64,000 nt of DNA from Granulicella mallensis (lineage in GTDB: Bacteria; Acidobacteriota; Terriglobia; Terriglobales; Acidobacteriaceae). The DNA lies in contig NZ_JACHIO010000016.1 of NCBI RefSeq assembly GCF_014203225.1, positions 1 through 64,000 on the forward strand, written 5' to 3'. Position numbers and translations under genes: made by a program. Of the stretch, positions 9,212 through 17,054 are shown piece after piece; the stretch's first letter is position 1, and every line of letters starts with the position of its first letter. The notes under the pieces are model-generated. The model had not been told where the DNA came from and searched no databases. It was given only the letters and a program-made list of their open reading frames with translations.

Positions 9212-9709
9212 CTAGAAGAACGTGCGGGCGGCGGCTGCGGCTTCTTTGATATCCAGATGAATACGATGCGCGGCCACTACGGCAAAGATCAAGGCCAGAG
9301 CCGATTCTGCCAGGGCAACAGGAAGATCGCGGCCTACGCGCCGGGCCAGATACATACGCAGGTGATAGCCGCCATAGGTGCCGATGAGCGCGCCGATGCA
9401 GCAGAAGAGAATACCGCCTGCGAGCGGCTCCTGGAAGGAGGCTGCGACCATCGCACCCGCGAGTGCGGCAGCGATCAGCCGCGCGGACACGCCCAGAATC
9501 CTGGTGCGGCTGGACGTCTGCGGCAGCGTGTCGATGTAGTACTCGCTGAGCGCGCACAGCGTAAAGATGATCACGGAGACGATCTTCGCGGCCCAGAAGG
9601 TCCAGTTATCGACCGGCAGCAGGGCCAGGGCCATAAACCAGCAGAGCACGGCGAGCGGCGTCATCGTGCGCATGCCAGTGGCGATACCGAGAATGATGAT
9701 CCAGAACAT
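9212..9709 (-). CDS. DUF4126-like integral membrane protein
   Basis: A small polytopic inner-membrane protein of about 165 residues. From the ATG at 9709 it reads MFWIIILGIATGMRTMTPLA, then further hydrophobic segments (FMALALLPVDNWTFWAAKIV, LIAAALAGAMVAASF, ILFCCIGALIGTYGGYH, ALIFAVVAAHRI). The Gly-Met-Arg-(S/T)-Met-(S/T)-Pro beginning and the GTYGGYHLR segment recall the DUF4126 family, whose function is unknown. The open frame upstream to 9826 lies in repeat-family-A sequence and is rejected as coding. Monocistronic by context. Confidence 0.72.
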   Translation of the reverse strand: MFWIIILGIATGMRTMTPLAVLCWFMALALLPVDNWTFWAAKIVSVIIFTLCALSEYYIDTLPQTSSRTRILGVSARLIAAALAGAMVAASFQEPLAGGILFCCIGALIGTYGGYHLRMYLARRVGRDLPVALAESALALIFAVVAAHRIHLDIKEAAAAARTFF

Positions 9710-9794
9710 AGCGGCTCTCTTTGTAACAGTACAAAGGCTAACCCATATACCAAGAGAATGTAGCGCATAGGCTGGTGTGAAGTCAGCCCAAACA

Positions 9795-9895
9795 GTAAAG
9801 GGCCCCGCATTTGGTGGTGCCACCACAAAATGCGGGGGTCCTTCGGCTACGCCTCAGGATGACGGCGAAAAACAAACAACAGCAACGACAAAAAC
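9795..9895. repeat. Repeat family A copy 2
   Basis: Arms around CCCCGCATTTGGTGG and CCACAAAATGCGGGGG, followed by TCCTTCGGCTACGCCTCAGG and GATGACGGCGAAAAAC. The same modules recur at 45934-46069 and partly at 85-165. The repeat lies between glyA (minus) and the DUF4126 gene (minus). Confidence 0.65.
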
Positions 9896-9918
9896 AAGCA
9901 ACGGAAGAGGCTGAAAGC

Positions 9919-11181
9919 CTACGCGCGCAGCCAGCCGTATAGCGGGAACTGCTCCGCCAGCTCGCCCACCTGGCCCCGAATCTCGGCCAGCCTGGCGGCG
10001 TCGGAGCGGTGCTCGAGCGCGGTGGCGATCCACTTGGCGATCGTCCGCATCTGCTCTTCCTTCATGCCGCGCGTGGTGAGCGCCGGGGTGCCCAGGCGAA
10101 TGCCGCTCGGCTTCATCGGAGGGTTGGTGTCGAAGGGGATCGCGTTCTTGTTGACCGTGATGCCCGCCTCGCCCAGAGCGGACTCGGCCTCAGAGCCGAG
10201 GATGCCCTTCGCGAAGACGTCCACGAGAATGAGGTGCGTATCCGTGCCGCCCGAGACGATGCGGAAGCCTTCGGCCTGCATGGCCTCACCCAGCGCCTTG
10301 GCGTTGGCGATGGTCTGCTTCGCATAGGTCGAGAACTCCGGCTGCAACGCCTCATTGAAGGCCACAGCCTTGGCCGCGACGATGTGCATCAACGGACCGC
10401 CCTGCTGGCCGGGGAAGACGCTGCGGTCGACGGCGGCGGCGAACTCAGCCTGGCAGAGGATCAGGCCGGCACGCGGTCCGCGCAGTGTCTTGTGGGTCGT
10501 CGTGGTGACGATGTGGGCGTGCGGCACGGGCGACGGATGCGCTCCACCGGCGACGAGGCCGGCGAAGTGCGCCATGTCCACGACGAAGTACGCGCCGACC
10601 TTATCGGCGATCTGGCGCATGCGCGCGAAGTCGAACTGGCGCGGATAGGCGGAACCGCCGCCGATGATCATCTTCGGCTTCTCGGCGATGGCCTGCGCTT
10701 CGAGTTCGTCATAGTCGACGACCTCGGTGTCCTTGCGAACCTTGTAGCCCGCCACCTTGTAGAGCTTGCCGCTGAAGTTCAGCTTGTGCCCGTGGGTCAG
10801 GTGTCCGCCGTTGGCGAGGTCCAGGCCCAAAATGGTGTCGCCAGGCTGGATCAGCGCCATGTAGGCGGCGGCGTTGGCCTGCGAGCCGGAGTGCGGCTGC
10901 ACGTTGGCATGATCCGCACCAAACAGCCGCTTGGCGCGGTCGCGGGCCAGGTTCTCGACGACGTCGGCGAACTCGCAGCCACCGTAGTAGCGCTTGCCGG
11001 GGTAGCCCTCGGCGTACTTGTTGGTGAAGACGGTACCGGCGGCTTCGAGCACGGCGCGTGAGACAAAGTTTTCGCTGGCAATCATCTCGAGGCCGTCATG
11101 CTGACGCACGACCTCGTTCTCAATCTGGGCTGCAATGTCAGGGTCGGCGACCGCAAGCGGTGCGTTCAGGTCGATAGGCAT
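9919..11181 (-). CDS. glyA: Serine hydroxymethyltransferase
   Basis: PLP enzyme interconverting serine and glycine while loading tetrahydrofolate with a one-carbon unit; cytosolic, central to purine, thymidylate and methionine synthesis. The 420-residue protein has the full family profile: substrate-binding SENFVS near residue 37, [13 protein letters not shown] at 59-70, and the PLP lysine K231 in [15 protein letters not shown]-terminal [14 protein letters not shown] is also standard. Length and ends match bacterial GlyA. It is flanked on both sides by repeat elements (A at 9795 and F at 11251) and is therefore probably a single-gene transcript. Confidence 0.97.
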   Translation of the reverse strand: MPIDLNAPLAVADPDIAAQIENEVVRQHDGLEMIASENFVSRAVLEAAGTVFTNKYAEGYPGKRYYGGCEFADVVENLARDRAKRLFGADHANVQPHSGSQANAAAYMALIQPGDTILGLDLANGGHLTHGHKLNFSGKLYKVAGYKVRKDTEVVDYDELEAQAIAEKPKMIIGGGSAYPRQFDFARMRQIADKVGAYFVVDMAHFAGLVAGGAHPSPVPHAHIVTTTTHKTLRGPRAGLILCQAEFAAAVDRSVFPGQQGGPLMHIVAAKAVAFNEALQPEFSTYAKQTIANAKALGEAMQAEGFRIVSGGTDTHLILVDVFAKGILGSEAESALGEAGITVNKNAIPFDTNPPMKPSGIRLGTPALTTRGMKEEQMRTIAKWIATALEHRSDAARLAEIRGQVGELAEQFPLYGWLRA

Positions 11182-11250
11182 TTGTTAATTTTACGCTGGT
11201 TCGTGGGTGCCATTCGCTGGCGTTCTGGTGGTTTTGAAGGGGCGGGGCTT

Positions 11251-11605
11251 CACAGGCTGCGGAAAAGTCCGCGCTTTGATCTTTAGGGCCAAAGGCCCGT
11301 TTCATACCAGCCTGGGGTGAAGCAAACCCGAGTCAGCACGCGACAGCGTGATGGCTCGGGAAGCGTAGCCCCAGGTTCTGTGGAGGAGAAGAAGTTGAGG
11401 GCTGTAAGCCCGACTCATCTTTCTGTGCAGGCACTATGAATCGGGCTTACAGCCCTCTGCTTTCCCTTTGGCTCCTTACCTGGGGCTACGCTTGCAGCGA
11501 GCGAAAACCGCTCGCTGCTGCGCTTCACCCCAGGCTGGGATGAAACGGGCCCTTGGTCCTAAAGATCAGGACTTTCTTGCTATCGTGACTTTTCCGCAGC
11601 CTGTG
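11251..11605. repeat. Repeat family F copy 2, 355-bp inverted repeat element
   Basis: Left arm starts CACAGGCTGCGGAAAAGTCC at 11251 and runs to GGGGTGAAGC at about 11323. The right arm from about 11521 is its complement with a small insertion and ends CCTGTG at 11605, giving arms of roughly 73-84 bp. Inside are smaller palindromes (GAGGGCTGTAAGCCCGA and its complement; TGGGGCTACGCTTGC). No gene is seen between 11182 and 11655. Confidence 0.75.
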
Positions 11606-11655
11606 TAAGTCCCACCGCTTCAAAGGACACGGCCTGAGATAGGCGTCAGCTCTGG

Positions 11656-12858
11656 TTACTTCCCCTGCCCCAACTGCTTGAACGTTCTCCACACAAACGA
11701 CCCGAGATACCAGCCGTCGAGGTATTTGTACGGCGTCTCGCCCGTGGTGTAGTGGCCGCAGGGCAGCACCTTGGAGGTGTACTCGATCTGGTGGGCGTCG
11801 AAGGACTTCAGGACCTCCAGCGAGAACTCGCGCACGAACGTCAGGTCGTACGTCGCGTGGACGACCAGGGTATGCCGGGGTGTCGCCGCGAACTGCGCCA
11901 TGTACGACATCGGGCTGACGGCAAGAAACATCTGCCGAACCTGGTCCTGCGTGAGTCCTGCATGCTCGAACGAGGAACGAATGTGGCGTGTGCTCTGCCC
12001 CGTCCAGACGACATCGCCGAACCACGTCGACGCGTAGTTGAACGCACAGACCTGAATGCGCGGGTCCATCGCCGCGGCGATGAACGCGTAGCAACTGCCG
12101 AGACTCGTGCCCAGCACGCCGATCTGTTCGTAGCCCTCGGACTGCAGCCAGTCGATGCAACTGCGAATATCCACAACAGCCTGGCGGCAGGCGGACATGG
12201 TGCGCCCGATGTTCGAGCTGACCGCATAGTCGGAGCGCTCGAGCTCCAGCGGGCGGCGGACGTCATGGTACGGCTTCGACAGCCGCAGGCAGGAGATGCC
12301 GAAGCGATTGAACATCGTGCAGAAGGCATTGTGCGAGAAGGCATCGGCGTTCCACTGCGGCATGACGATCATCGCCTGCTTTGGCCTACGCTCTCCTGAT
12401 CCCTTCTTCTTGTTACCCGTCTCCGCCGGATACCAGCGCGCATTGACCATATCGTTCTCGGGATAAGGTGTGCGCACGGCTGAGGTAAAGCGCAGGAAGG
12501 GCTCGCGGCGCAGCTCGCCGACCTCAGCCTGGCGCTGGTACTCGCGCTCCTGTTCGAGCGTCTCAGGACGAACGTTGGTGGGAAAGAGTTCGGGGTAGCG
12601 CTGCTCGATGCGGAAGTCGGTGGGTGTGGCGTAGTCGAAGAAGCTGTGCGGATCGGCAGCGATACGTGCGTTGAGTGCGGTCATCGCCGCCAGCGGGGTG
12701 AGTTCACCCGAGGCGACTTTTTGCTCGGCCTCTTCGCCGCCAAAATCGGCAAGATAGTCGAAGCCCCACTCCAGCGGACGCTCGATGCGGTTTTGATCGC
12801 GCGTGGTGAGCGCGGTCTCCCATGCGTACATCCACTTGGCGTAAAGCTGAGAAAGCAT
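11656..12858 (-). CDS. Alpha/beta-hydrolase, ABHD18-like
   Basis: A 400-residue cytosolic protein with a serine-hydrolase core. Residues 163-167 (MIVMP) begin the hydrolase sheet, the nucleophile elbow is G250-T-S252-L-G254 in IGVLGTSLGSCYAF, the likely acid is the Asp of HATYDLTFV, and the His is in LPCGHYTTGE near the C terminus, so the triad looks complete. The first 130 residues are an unusual helical leader (LYAKWMYAWE start) as in ABHD18/DUF2048-like proteins. Substrate unknown; esterase or peptidase activity is possible. The promoter side carries the MITE-like element at 12925-13039. Confidence 0.75.
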   Translation of the reverse strand: MLSQLYAKWMYAWETALTTRDQNRIERPLEWGFDYLADFGGEEAEQKVASGELTPLAAMTALNARIAADPHSFFDYATPTDFRIEQRYPELFPTNVRPETLEQEREYQRQAEVGELRREPFLRFTSAVRTPYPENDMVNARWYPAETGNKKKGSGERRPKQAMIVMPQWNADAFSHNAFCTMFNRFGISCLRLSKPYHDVRRPLELERSDYAVSSNIGRTMSACRQAVVDIRSCIDWLQSEGYEQIGVLGTSLGSCYAFIAAAMDPRIQVCAFNYASTWFGDVVWTGQSTRHIRSSFEHAGLTQDQVRQMFLAVSPMSYMAQFAATPRHTLVVHATYDLTFVREFSLEVLKSFDAHQIEYTSKVLPCGHYTTGETPYKYLDGWYLGSFVWRTFKQLGQGK

Positions 12859-12924
12859 GGTTCCAGTTTATCGTTCCGGCGGGTGTAGAAGGAGGCCCTT
12901 GCAGTATTCGAGAGGAAGAGGGAT

Positions 12925-13039
12925 TAGAGCAAATTTCCTGTTACCGTGAAGTTGCATCGGGCGTGCAGTACCGTTTTTCTGGGAAAAAACAGCCATAAAT
13001 GTCGTAGTTCCGCTATACACCTACAGGAAATTTGCTCTA
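12925..13039. repeat. 115-bp MITE-like element with 17-bp inverted ends
   Basis: Perfect terminal inverted repeats TAGAGCAAATTTCCTGT (12925-12941) and the exact complement (13023-13039) flank 81 bases with no ORF. The right end overlaps the stop codon of the antitoxin gene (13037). Structure fits a non-autonomous miniature transposable element or a long hairpin shared by convergent or tandem transcripts. Confidence 0.55.
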
Positions 13040-13426
13040 TCGTGCCGTCCGCGTCGTCTTCTTTTTGGAGTGGCGTCTCTTCTCTGTAACTTGAGAGGTG
13101 ACAAGGATGATCGGTTCCTGGTCTGGGAACGTTGCGATCATGGTCAGATGACCGCCCATGGCCGCTACCGTACGTTGCATCGTGGACAGACGCGGGTCCT
13201 TACGTTTTTCGAGGCGCGAGATCTGCATCTGGCCCACTCCCAAAGCCTCGGCGACAACAGCCTGGCTGATCTTACGGTCTTTCCGCATCTCTCCCAGAGT
13301 CATGCGCCGCTCAACCGCCGCGAGCAGCTCGGCCCCTCTTGCTTCAATGGCCTTCCGCCGATTCTTCGGCAGCGAAGCCATTACTTCATCTGCTGCAATC
13401 AGTCCACGCATGGGTAGTCTCTCCAT
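13037..13426 (-). CDS. Xre-family antitoxin (HigA-like)
   Basis: A 129-residue protein with a helix-turn-helix of Xre type at about residues 44-75 (GEMRKDRKISQAVVAEALG and GVGQMQISRLEKRKD). It follows the toxin gene by 3 bases, the HigBA gene order (toxin first). The antitoxin should bind and neutralise the toxin and repress the shared promoter at 13777-13832. The N-terminal 40 residues are helical; the C terminus is very basic (EKRRHSKKKTTRTAR) and its stop codon overlaps the end of the MITE-like element, so the tail may have been altered by that insertion (inference). Confidence 0.85.
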   Translation of the reverse strand: MERLPMRGLIAADEVMASLPKNRRKAIEARGAELLAAVERRMTLGEMRKDRKISQAVVAEALGVGQMQISRLEKRKDPRLSTMQRTVAAMGGHLTMIATFPDQEPIILVTSQVTEKRRHSKKKTTRTAR

Positions 13427-13429
13427 TGG

Positions 13430-13777
13430 CTAAAGGTTGTCGAGATGTTCCTTGTATCTTCTGTCAGCTTTATCAATCAGCCTCCTGTAGAAGGTCTTTT
13501 CGCTAACACCGGACTTATCACCCGCAATCAGCAAAATGGCATCCCGCTCCGGGTCAAAGGCAAAAGCAACACGCCACACTCCTCCAGAGGCCTTAAACCG
13601 CAGTTCTTTCATGTTTGTATATTTCGAATCCTTGAGGGTATCCACCTCAGGACGGCCTAAAGTGGGGCCATATGTTCGCAAAGGTATGAGCAAGGCCAGC
13701 AATTCATCCTGCGCTGCCACCGGAAGCTCATCGAACTCTGTCTTGAACCTGGGGTGGAAGTAGGCGTTCCAACTCAT
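13430..13777 (-). CDS. RelE/HigB-like toxin
   Basis: A 115-residue basic protein of the RelE/ParE/Gp49-like superfamily, probable ribosome-dependent mRNA interferase. Typical features are the N-terminal helix (FHPRFKTEFDELP), a central basic beta segment (LRFKASGGVWRVAFAFDP), the DAILLIAGDKSG strand, and the C-terminal helix. Gene order toxin then antitoxin is that of HigBA. The ATG has no ribosome-binding site and a good minus-10 box ends about seven bases before it, so the transcript may be leaderless. Target and RNA preference cannot be read from the sequence. Confidence 0.83.
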   Translation of the reverse strand: MSWNAYFHPRFKTEFDELPVAAQDELLALLIPLRTYGPTLGRPEVDTLKDSKYTNMKELRFKASGGVWRVAFAFDPERDAILLIAGDKSGVSEKTFYRRLIDKADRRYKEHLDNL

Positions 13778-13832
13778 GAATTAATTATGCTCTAATACGC
13801 ATTATGCTGTAAAGAGCATAATATTGCGTATT
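13778..13832 (-). promoter_or_regulatory. Promoter/operator of the toxin-antitoxin pair
   Basis: On the minus strand TTTACA (13813-13808) and CATAAT (13789-13784) are separated by 18 bases, a good sigma-70 promoter. A perfect 10-bp inverted repeat ATTATGCTCT / AGAGCATAAT (13784-13793 and 13813-13822), an extra direct copy of ATTATGCT at 13801 and the pair AATACGC / GCGTATT (13794 and 13826) overlap it, as expected for antitoxin operators. Confidence 0.65.
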
Positions 13833-13860
13833 GCGCTTCGCTTGCCCGTGAAGTTTTGAA

Positions 13861-15015
13861 CTACCGCAGCTCAAAGTTCGCGCGAATGCCACACAGAATG
13901 TCATACGCAATCGTGCCGCTCCAGCGGGCCTGGTCTTCGGCGGTAACGCCCTCTCCCAGCAGCACGGCCTCCATCCCCTCCTGTATGTCCGCGAGGCCGC
14001 TGACATCCACCACCGTCAGGTTCATCGACACACGGCCCACGACAGGCGCACGCTGGCCCGCGATCATCACCCAGCCATCGCCCACCCCGGAAGAAGCGGC
14101 GCGGCGATAGCCATCGGCATAACCCACCGGCAACAGCGCCAGGCGCATCGGCTGCACGGCGACGAACGTTGCGCCATAGCCCACCGTTACCCCGGCAGCG
14201 ACGTCGCGCAATCCAATGATGCGCGTCTTCCAGCAGAGCACCGGAGACACCTTTGGCGCGAGCGCTCCCGCATGGATATTGCCTTCGATCTCCAGGCAAT
14301 GTCCGTAGATCGCAAAGCCTGTGCGGACCATCGCGCGTGCGCCGAGCGACTTGGCCGTATCGCGAATCCACGCCATCGTGCTGCCCTCATCCACCGCCGA
14401 GGTATTGGCCAGATGCACGAACTCAAGGCGCACGCCCGCAGCCAGGGCCTGGTCTAGCGCCAGGGCAAACCGTTCGCGCTGCTCCTCGGTGATCTCCGCG
14501 CCTGCGGATTCAGAGCAGCACAGGTGCGTCATGATGCCTTCGCAGCTCACCCACCGCGAACCGGCGAGAGCCTCCAGCGTGCGCGCCAAGTCTTCGCCGG
14601 GAGCCGCTCCCTGTCGCCCCATGCCGGTATCGACCTCAAGATGCACCTGGATGCGATGCCCTGCGGAGCGCGCTGCGCGCTCCAAGACAGCAACGTGCTC
14701 GGGCGTCCAGACGACAGGCGTAAGACCGTGAGCCACCAGGGCAGGCGCGTCCGCCAGCTCCATGCCGCACATGACGAGCACGCGTATGCCGCTATGCGGA
14801 AGTGCCGCGCGAACCACCGCGCCCTCCGCCACGTCGCTGACACCAAGCCACTGGGCTCCGGCCTCCACCAGTACCGGGGCGCAGATCGTCGCGCCGTGCC
14901 CGTAGGCGTTGGCCTTGATGACGGCGAGTGCCTCCACGCCATGACCTGCAACGGCCTGTACCGCGCGAAAGTTCTCCGCCAGCCTCGCGCTTGAGATTTC
15001 AATCCAACTCTTCAA
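13861..15015 (-). CDS. alr: Alanine racemase
   Basis: PLP-dependent racemase making D-alanine for peptidoglycan. The 384-residue protein has the N-terminal TIM barrel with PLP lysine K34 in AVIKANAYGHG and the C-terminal beta domain with the catalytic Tyr region LLPVGYADGYRR and GRVSMNLTVVDV. In the last motif Asn stands where many homologues have Asp, a modest change. Length matches the family. Beginning is MKSWIEISSARLAENFRAV, the standard start. It is transcribed toward, but well separated from, the toxin-antitoxin module and follows a large repeat (15071-15275). Confidence 0.95.
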   Translation of the reverse strand: MKSWIEISSARLAENFRAVQAVAGHGVEALAVIKANAYGHGATICAPVLVEAGAQWLGVSDVAEGAVVRAALPHSGIRVLVMCGMELADAPALVAHGLTPVVWTPEHVAVLERAARSAGHRIQVHLEVDTGMGRQGAAPGEDLARTLEALAGSRWVSCEGIMTHLCCSESAGAEITEEQRERFALALDQALAAGVRLEFVHLANTSAVDEGSTMAWIRDTAKSLGARAMVRTGFAIYGHCLEIEGNIHAGALAPKVSPVLCWKTRIIGLRDVAAGVTVGYGATFVAVQPMRLALLPVGYADGYRRAASSGVGDGWVMIAGQRAPVVGRVSMNLTVVDVSGLADIQEGMEAVLLGEGVTAEDQARWSGTIAYDILCGIRANFELR

Positions 15016-15070
15016 AAGTTACCTACCGCCTTATGTCCATTATCTTTCAAGCTCAGCGTGAGGCTTCTAC

Positions 15071-15275
15071 GCTTTTGCCGTTGTCTCTGAGATAGGCCCG
15101 GGCTTTAGCCCGGGCATGACGGGACAAATACGAAGGGGGCTTCAGCCCCTGGGACAAGCCTTCCTATCTCTTGGCATCTCTGCCTGCGGACAGGAGAGCC
15201 TATCCCAGGGGCTGAAGCCCCCTTATCGACTGTCTTGAGTGTCCGGGCTAAAGCCCGGACCTATCTCAGAAGCAA
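15071..15275. repeat. Repeat family E copy 1
   Basis: About 205 bases made of nested palindromes: GATAGGCCCGGGCTTTAGCC, GGGGGCTTCAGCCCCTGGGA with its complement later, and GTCCGGGCTAAAGCCCGGAC. The copy at 31449-31670 is nearly identical over the same length. No ORF. Confidence 0.8.
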
Positions 15276-15284
15276 CAACACCCA

Positions 15285-17054
15285 CTACTTCTGCCCATCC
15301 CCAATCGCGGGCGGCGCATAGTACGGCAGCTTCTGCTGCTGTTCGCTGGCACGCTTGACCGCGATATCGGCGAACAACAGACTCGGCGCAATCGTAGTCT
15401 CCGGCACGGGGCTCAGGGTCTGAGCGACCCAGGGCTTGCCACCCGCTGCCAGCAATCCGCTGCGCAACGAACGCTGATCGAGCTCGTCGAACACCGCTCC
15501 GCGCACCAGCGTGCGCTTGCCGATGGGCGACACGCGATACAGCAGTCGTGGCGACAGTTCCCCGCCGAGCGTCTCCACCTCGTACACATCGCGGCCCTGT
15601 TCCTTCGCCAGTGCCAGCAGCTTCGCGCGCATCTCCGCCGCCGACAACGACTGTGTCGACTTCACAACGACCACGCCGGCGCGCGAGTGCGCCGCCTGTC
15701 CCGGAGCCGCGCGGCCGTGGCCGTTCGACTCAGGAAAGTCCTTCACCGGCTCGCGGCCCAGCAGGTAATCGATCAACTTGCCGTGGTCGACTACCGTCAC
15801 CGGCGCCACCGGAACACCTTCATCGTCGACAGAGTACGCACCGACCAGCGACTGGCCTTCAAAGGTATGCAGGCCGGGATCGTCGACGACCGTGAGGAAG
15901 GACGGCAACACCGGCGTGCGCAGACTCGACTGGTACGCTCCCTGCGTGCGTGCGGTGGTGCCCATGTCGGGGCGATCGGCTTCGACGTTCGGCACGAAGA
16001 GCCGGTTGATGACATCGGCGCTGGCATCGCCCGAGAAGAGCACGGGACCGTGATAGTCCTCGGCGTCGACCACCGGGGCCTCGCGCAGATCCTTGAAGCT
16101 GAGGAGATTGGCGATCGTGCGCTTGCGCAGAGCCTCTGCGCTCTCCAGGCCTTCAGCTGTGGCCGCGGAGGAGCCGTTGTTGCGGCTGAGCTGCATGCCG
16201 TCCGCCGCCTGGCCGCCCACATTGATCGAATCCGTGTAGCCCGCGTAGCCATGCCGCAGCACCGTGCCATCGGTGTTCACCGTATAGCGATTCACGATCA
16301 CGGCATCGATGCTGGCGCTTGAGGACTGCACCTCTGCCGCAAAGCTGCGGACCTCGGGTGCGGTCTGGAAGAGTCCGCTGGCTTCGATGATGCGCTGCTT
16401 CCACGCCTCGCGATCCAGCTCGAGCGTCTTCAAGGGCTCGATCAGCGTGACGGGTTTGGCGGGAGTGAAGTCGTTGGCCGTGGGCGCGCTCTGGAACTGC
16501 TTGAGCGCGGCCTCCTTGGCTGAGTACGCCCGCAAGGCATTCTTGTAGGCCTCATCGGTCGCGGTCCAGAGCGCGTACTTCAGCGCGGCGGGATCGTTGT
16601 CGTTGGGGGCGAGCTGCAGAGAGCCGTCTCCACGCGAAGAGCTGGAGTCGGTGGTGTAATCGCCGATGCGTACTTCGACGCGCACGATGCGCTGACGATT
16701 CTCGTTCTCGCCAGTCAGTGCTCCGTAGTTCGCGACGGCCTCGTAGGTCTGCAGGTCTTCAAGCCGGTACTCCATGAAGTAGGGCCGCTGCAGGCCGGGC
16801 AGAACGAGCAGCGCCTTTTCGCGCGCGAGCTCCTGCTGCATCGCGGTGAGGAGCGGGTCGGAGGTGTTGGGTGCCGTCTGGGCTACGGCTGCAATCGACG
16901 ATAGACCCAGGGCCAGAAGCAGCGCAGCCCTCATTGACTTAGAGGCTAAAGCCCTATTCGTGGCGGAACTTTTACGGCACGGCTGAAGCCGTGCCCTTAA
17001 CGAAACCCCTCCAACCGAGGGCGTCGAAATCTTTGCCAATTGTTTCTTGAACAT
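15285..17054 (-). CDS. TldE/PmbA-like protein lacking the zinc motif, exported
   Basis: Second gene of a TldD/TldE-like pair. The protein is homologous along its length to its upstream neighbour (compare VLPSFLTVVDDPGLHTFEGQ with ILPSFLSVADDPTLKEF, and FPESNGHGRAAPGQ with FAQSNGHGRAETGK), but where the partner has HEVLGH this one has VINRLF. That is the TldE/PmbA condition: a non-catalytic partner. The start used (17054) overlaps the upstream stop as TAATG, implying translational coupling. A second candidate at 16931 begins MRAALLLALGLSSIAAVAQ, a perfect signal peptide. The 41 residues between include a palindrome (GGCACGGCTGAAGCCGTGCC) and look like repeat-derived sequence, so 16931 may be the true start. 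Confidence 0.82.
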   Translation of the reverse strand: MFKKQLAKISTPSVGGVSLRARLQPCRKSSATNRALASKSMRAALLLALGLSSIAAVAQTAPNTSDPLLTAMQQELAREKALLVLPGLQRPYFMEYRLEDLQTYEAVANYGALTGENENRQRIVRVEVRIGDYTTDSSSSRGDGSLQLAPNDNDPAALKYALWTATDEAYKNALRAYSAKEAALKQFQSAPTANDFTPAKPVTLIEPLKTLELDREAWKQRIIEASGLFQTAPEVRSFAAEVQSSSASIDAVIVNRYTVNTDGTVLRHGYAGYTDSINVGGQAADGMQLSRNNGSSAATAEGLESAEALRKRTIANLLSFKDLREAPVVDAEDYHGPVLFSGDASADVINRLFVPNVEADRPDMGTTARTQGAYQSSLRTPVLPSFLTVVDDPGLHTFEGQSLVGAYSVDDEGVPVAPVTVVDHGKLIDYLLGREPVKDFPESNGHGRAAPGQAAHSRAGVVVVKSTQSLSAAEMRAKLLALAKEQGRDVYEVETLGGELSPRLLYRVSPIGKRTLVRGAVFDELDQRSLRSGLLAAGGKPWVAQTLSPVPETTIAPSLLFADIAVKRASEQQQKLPYYAPPAIGDGQK

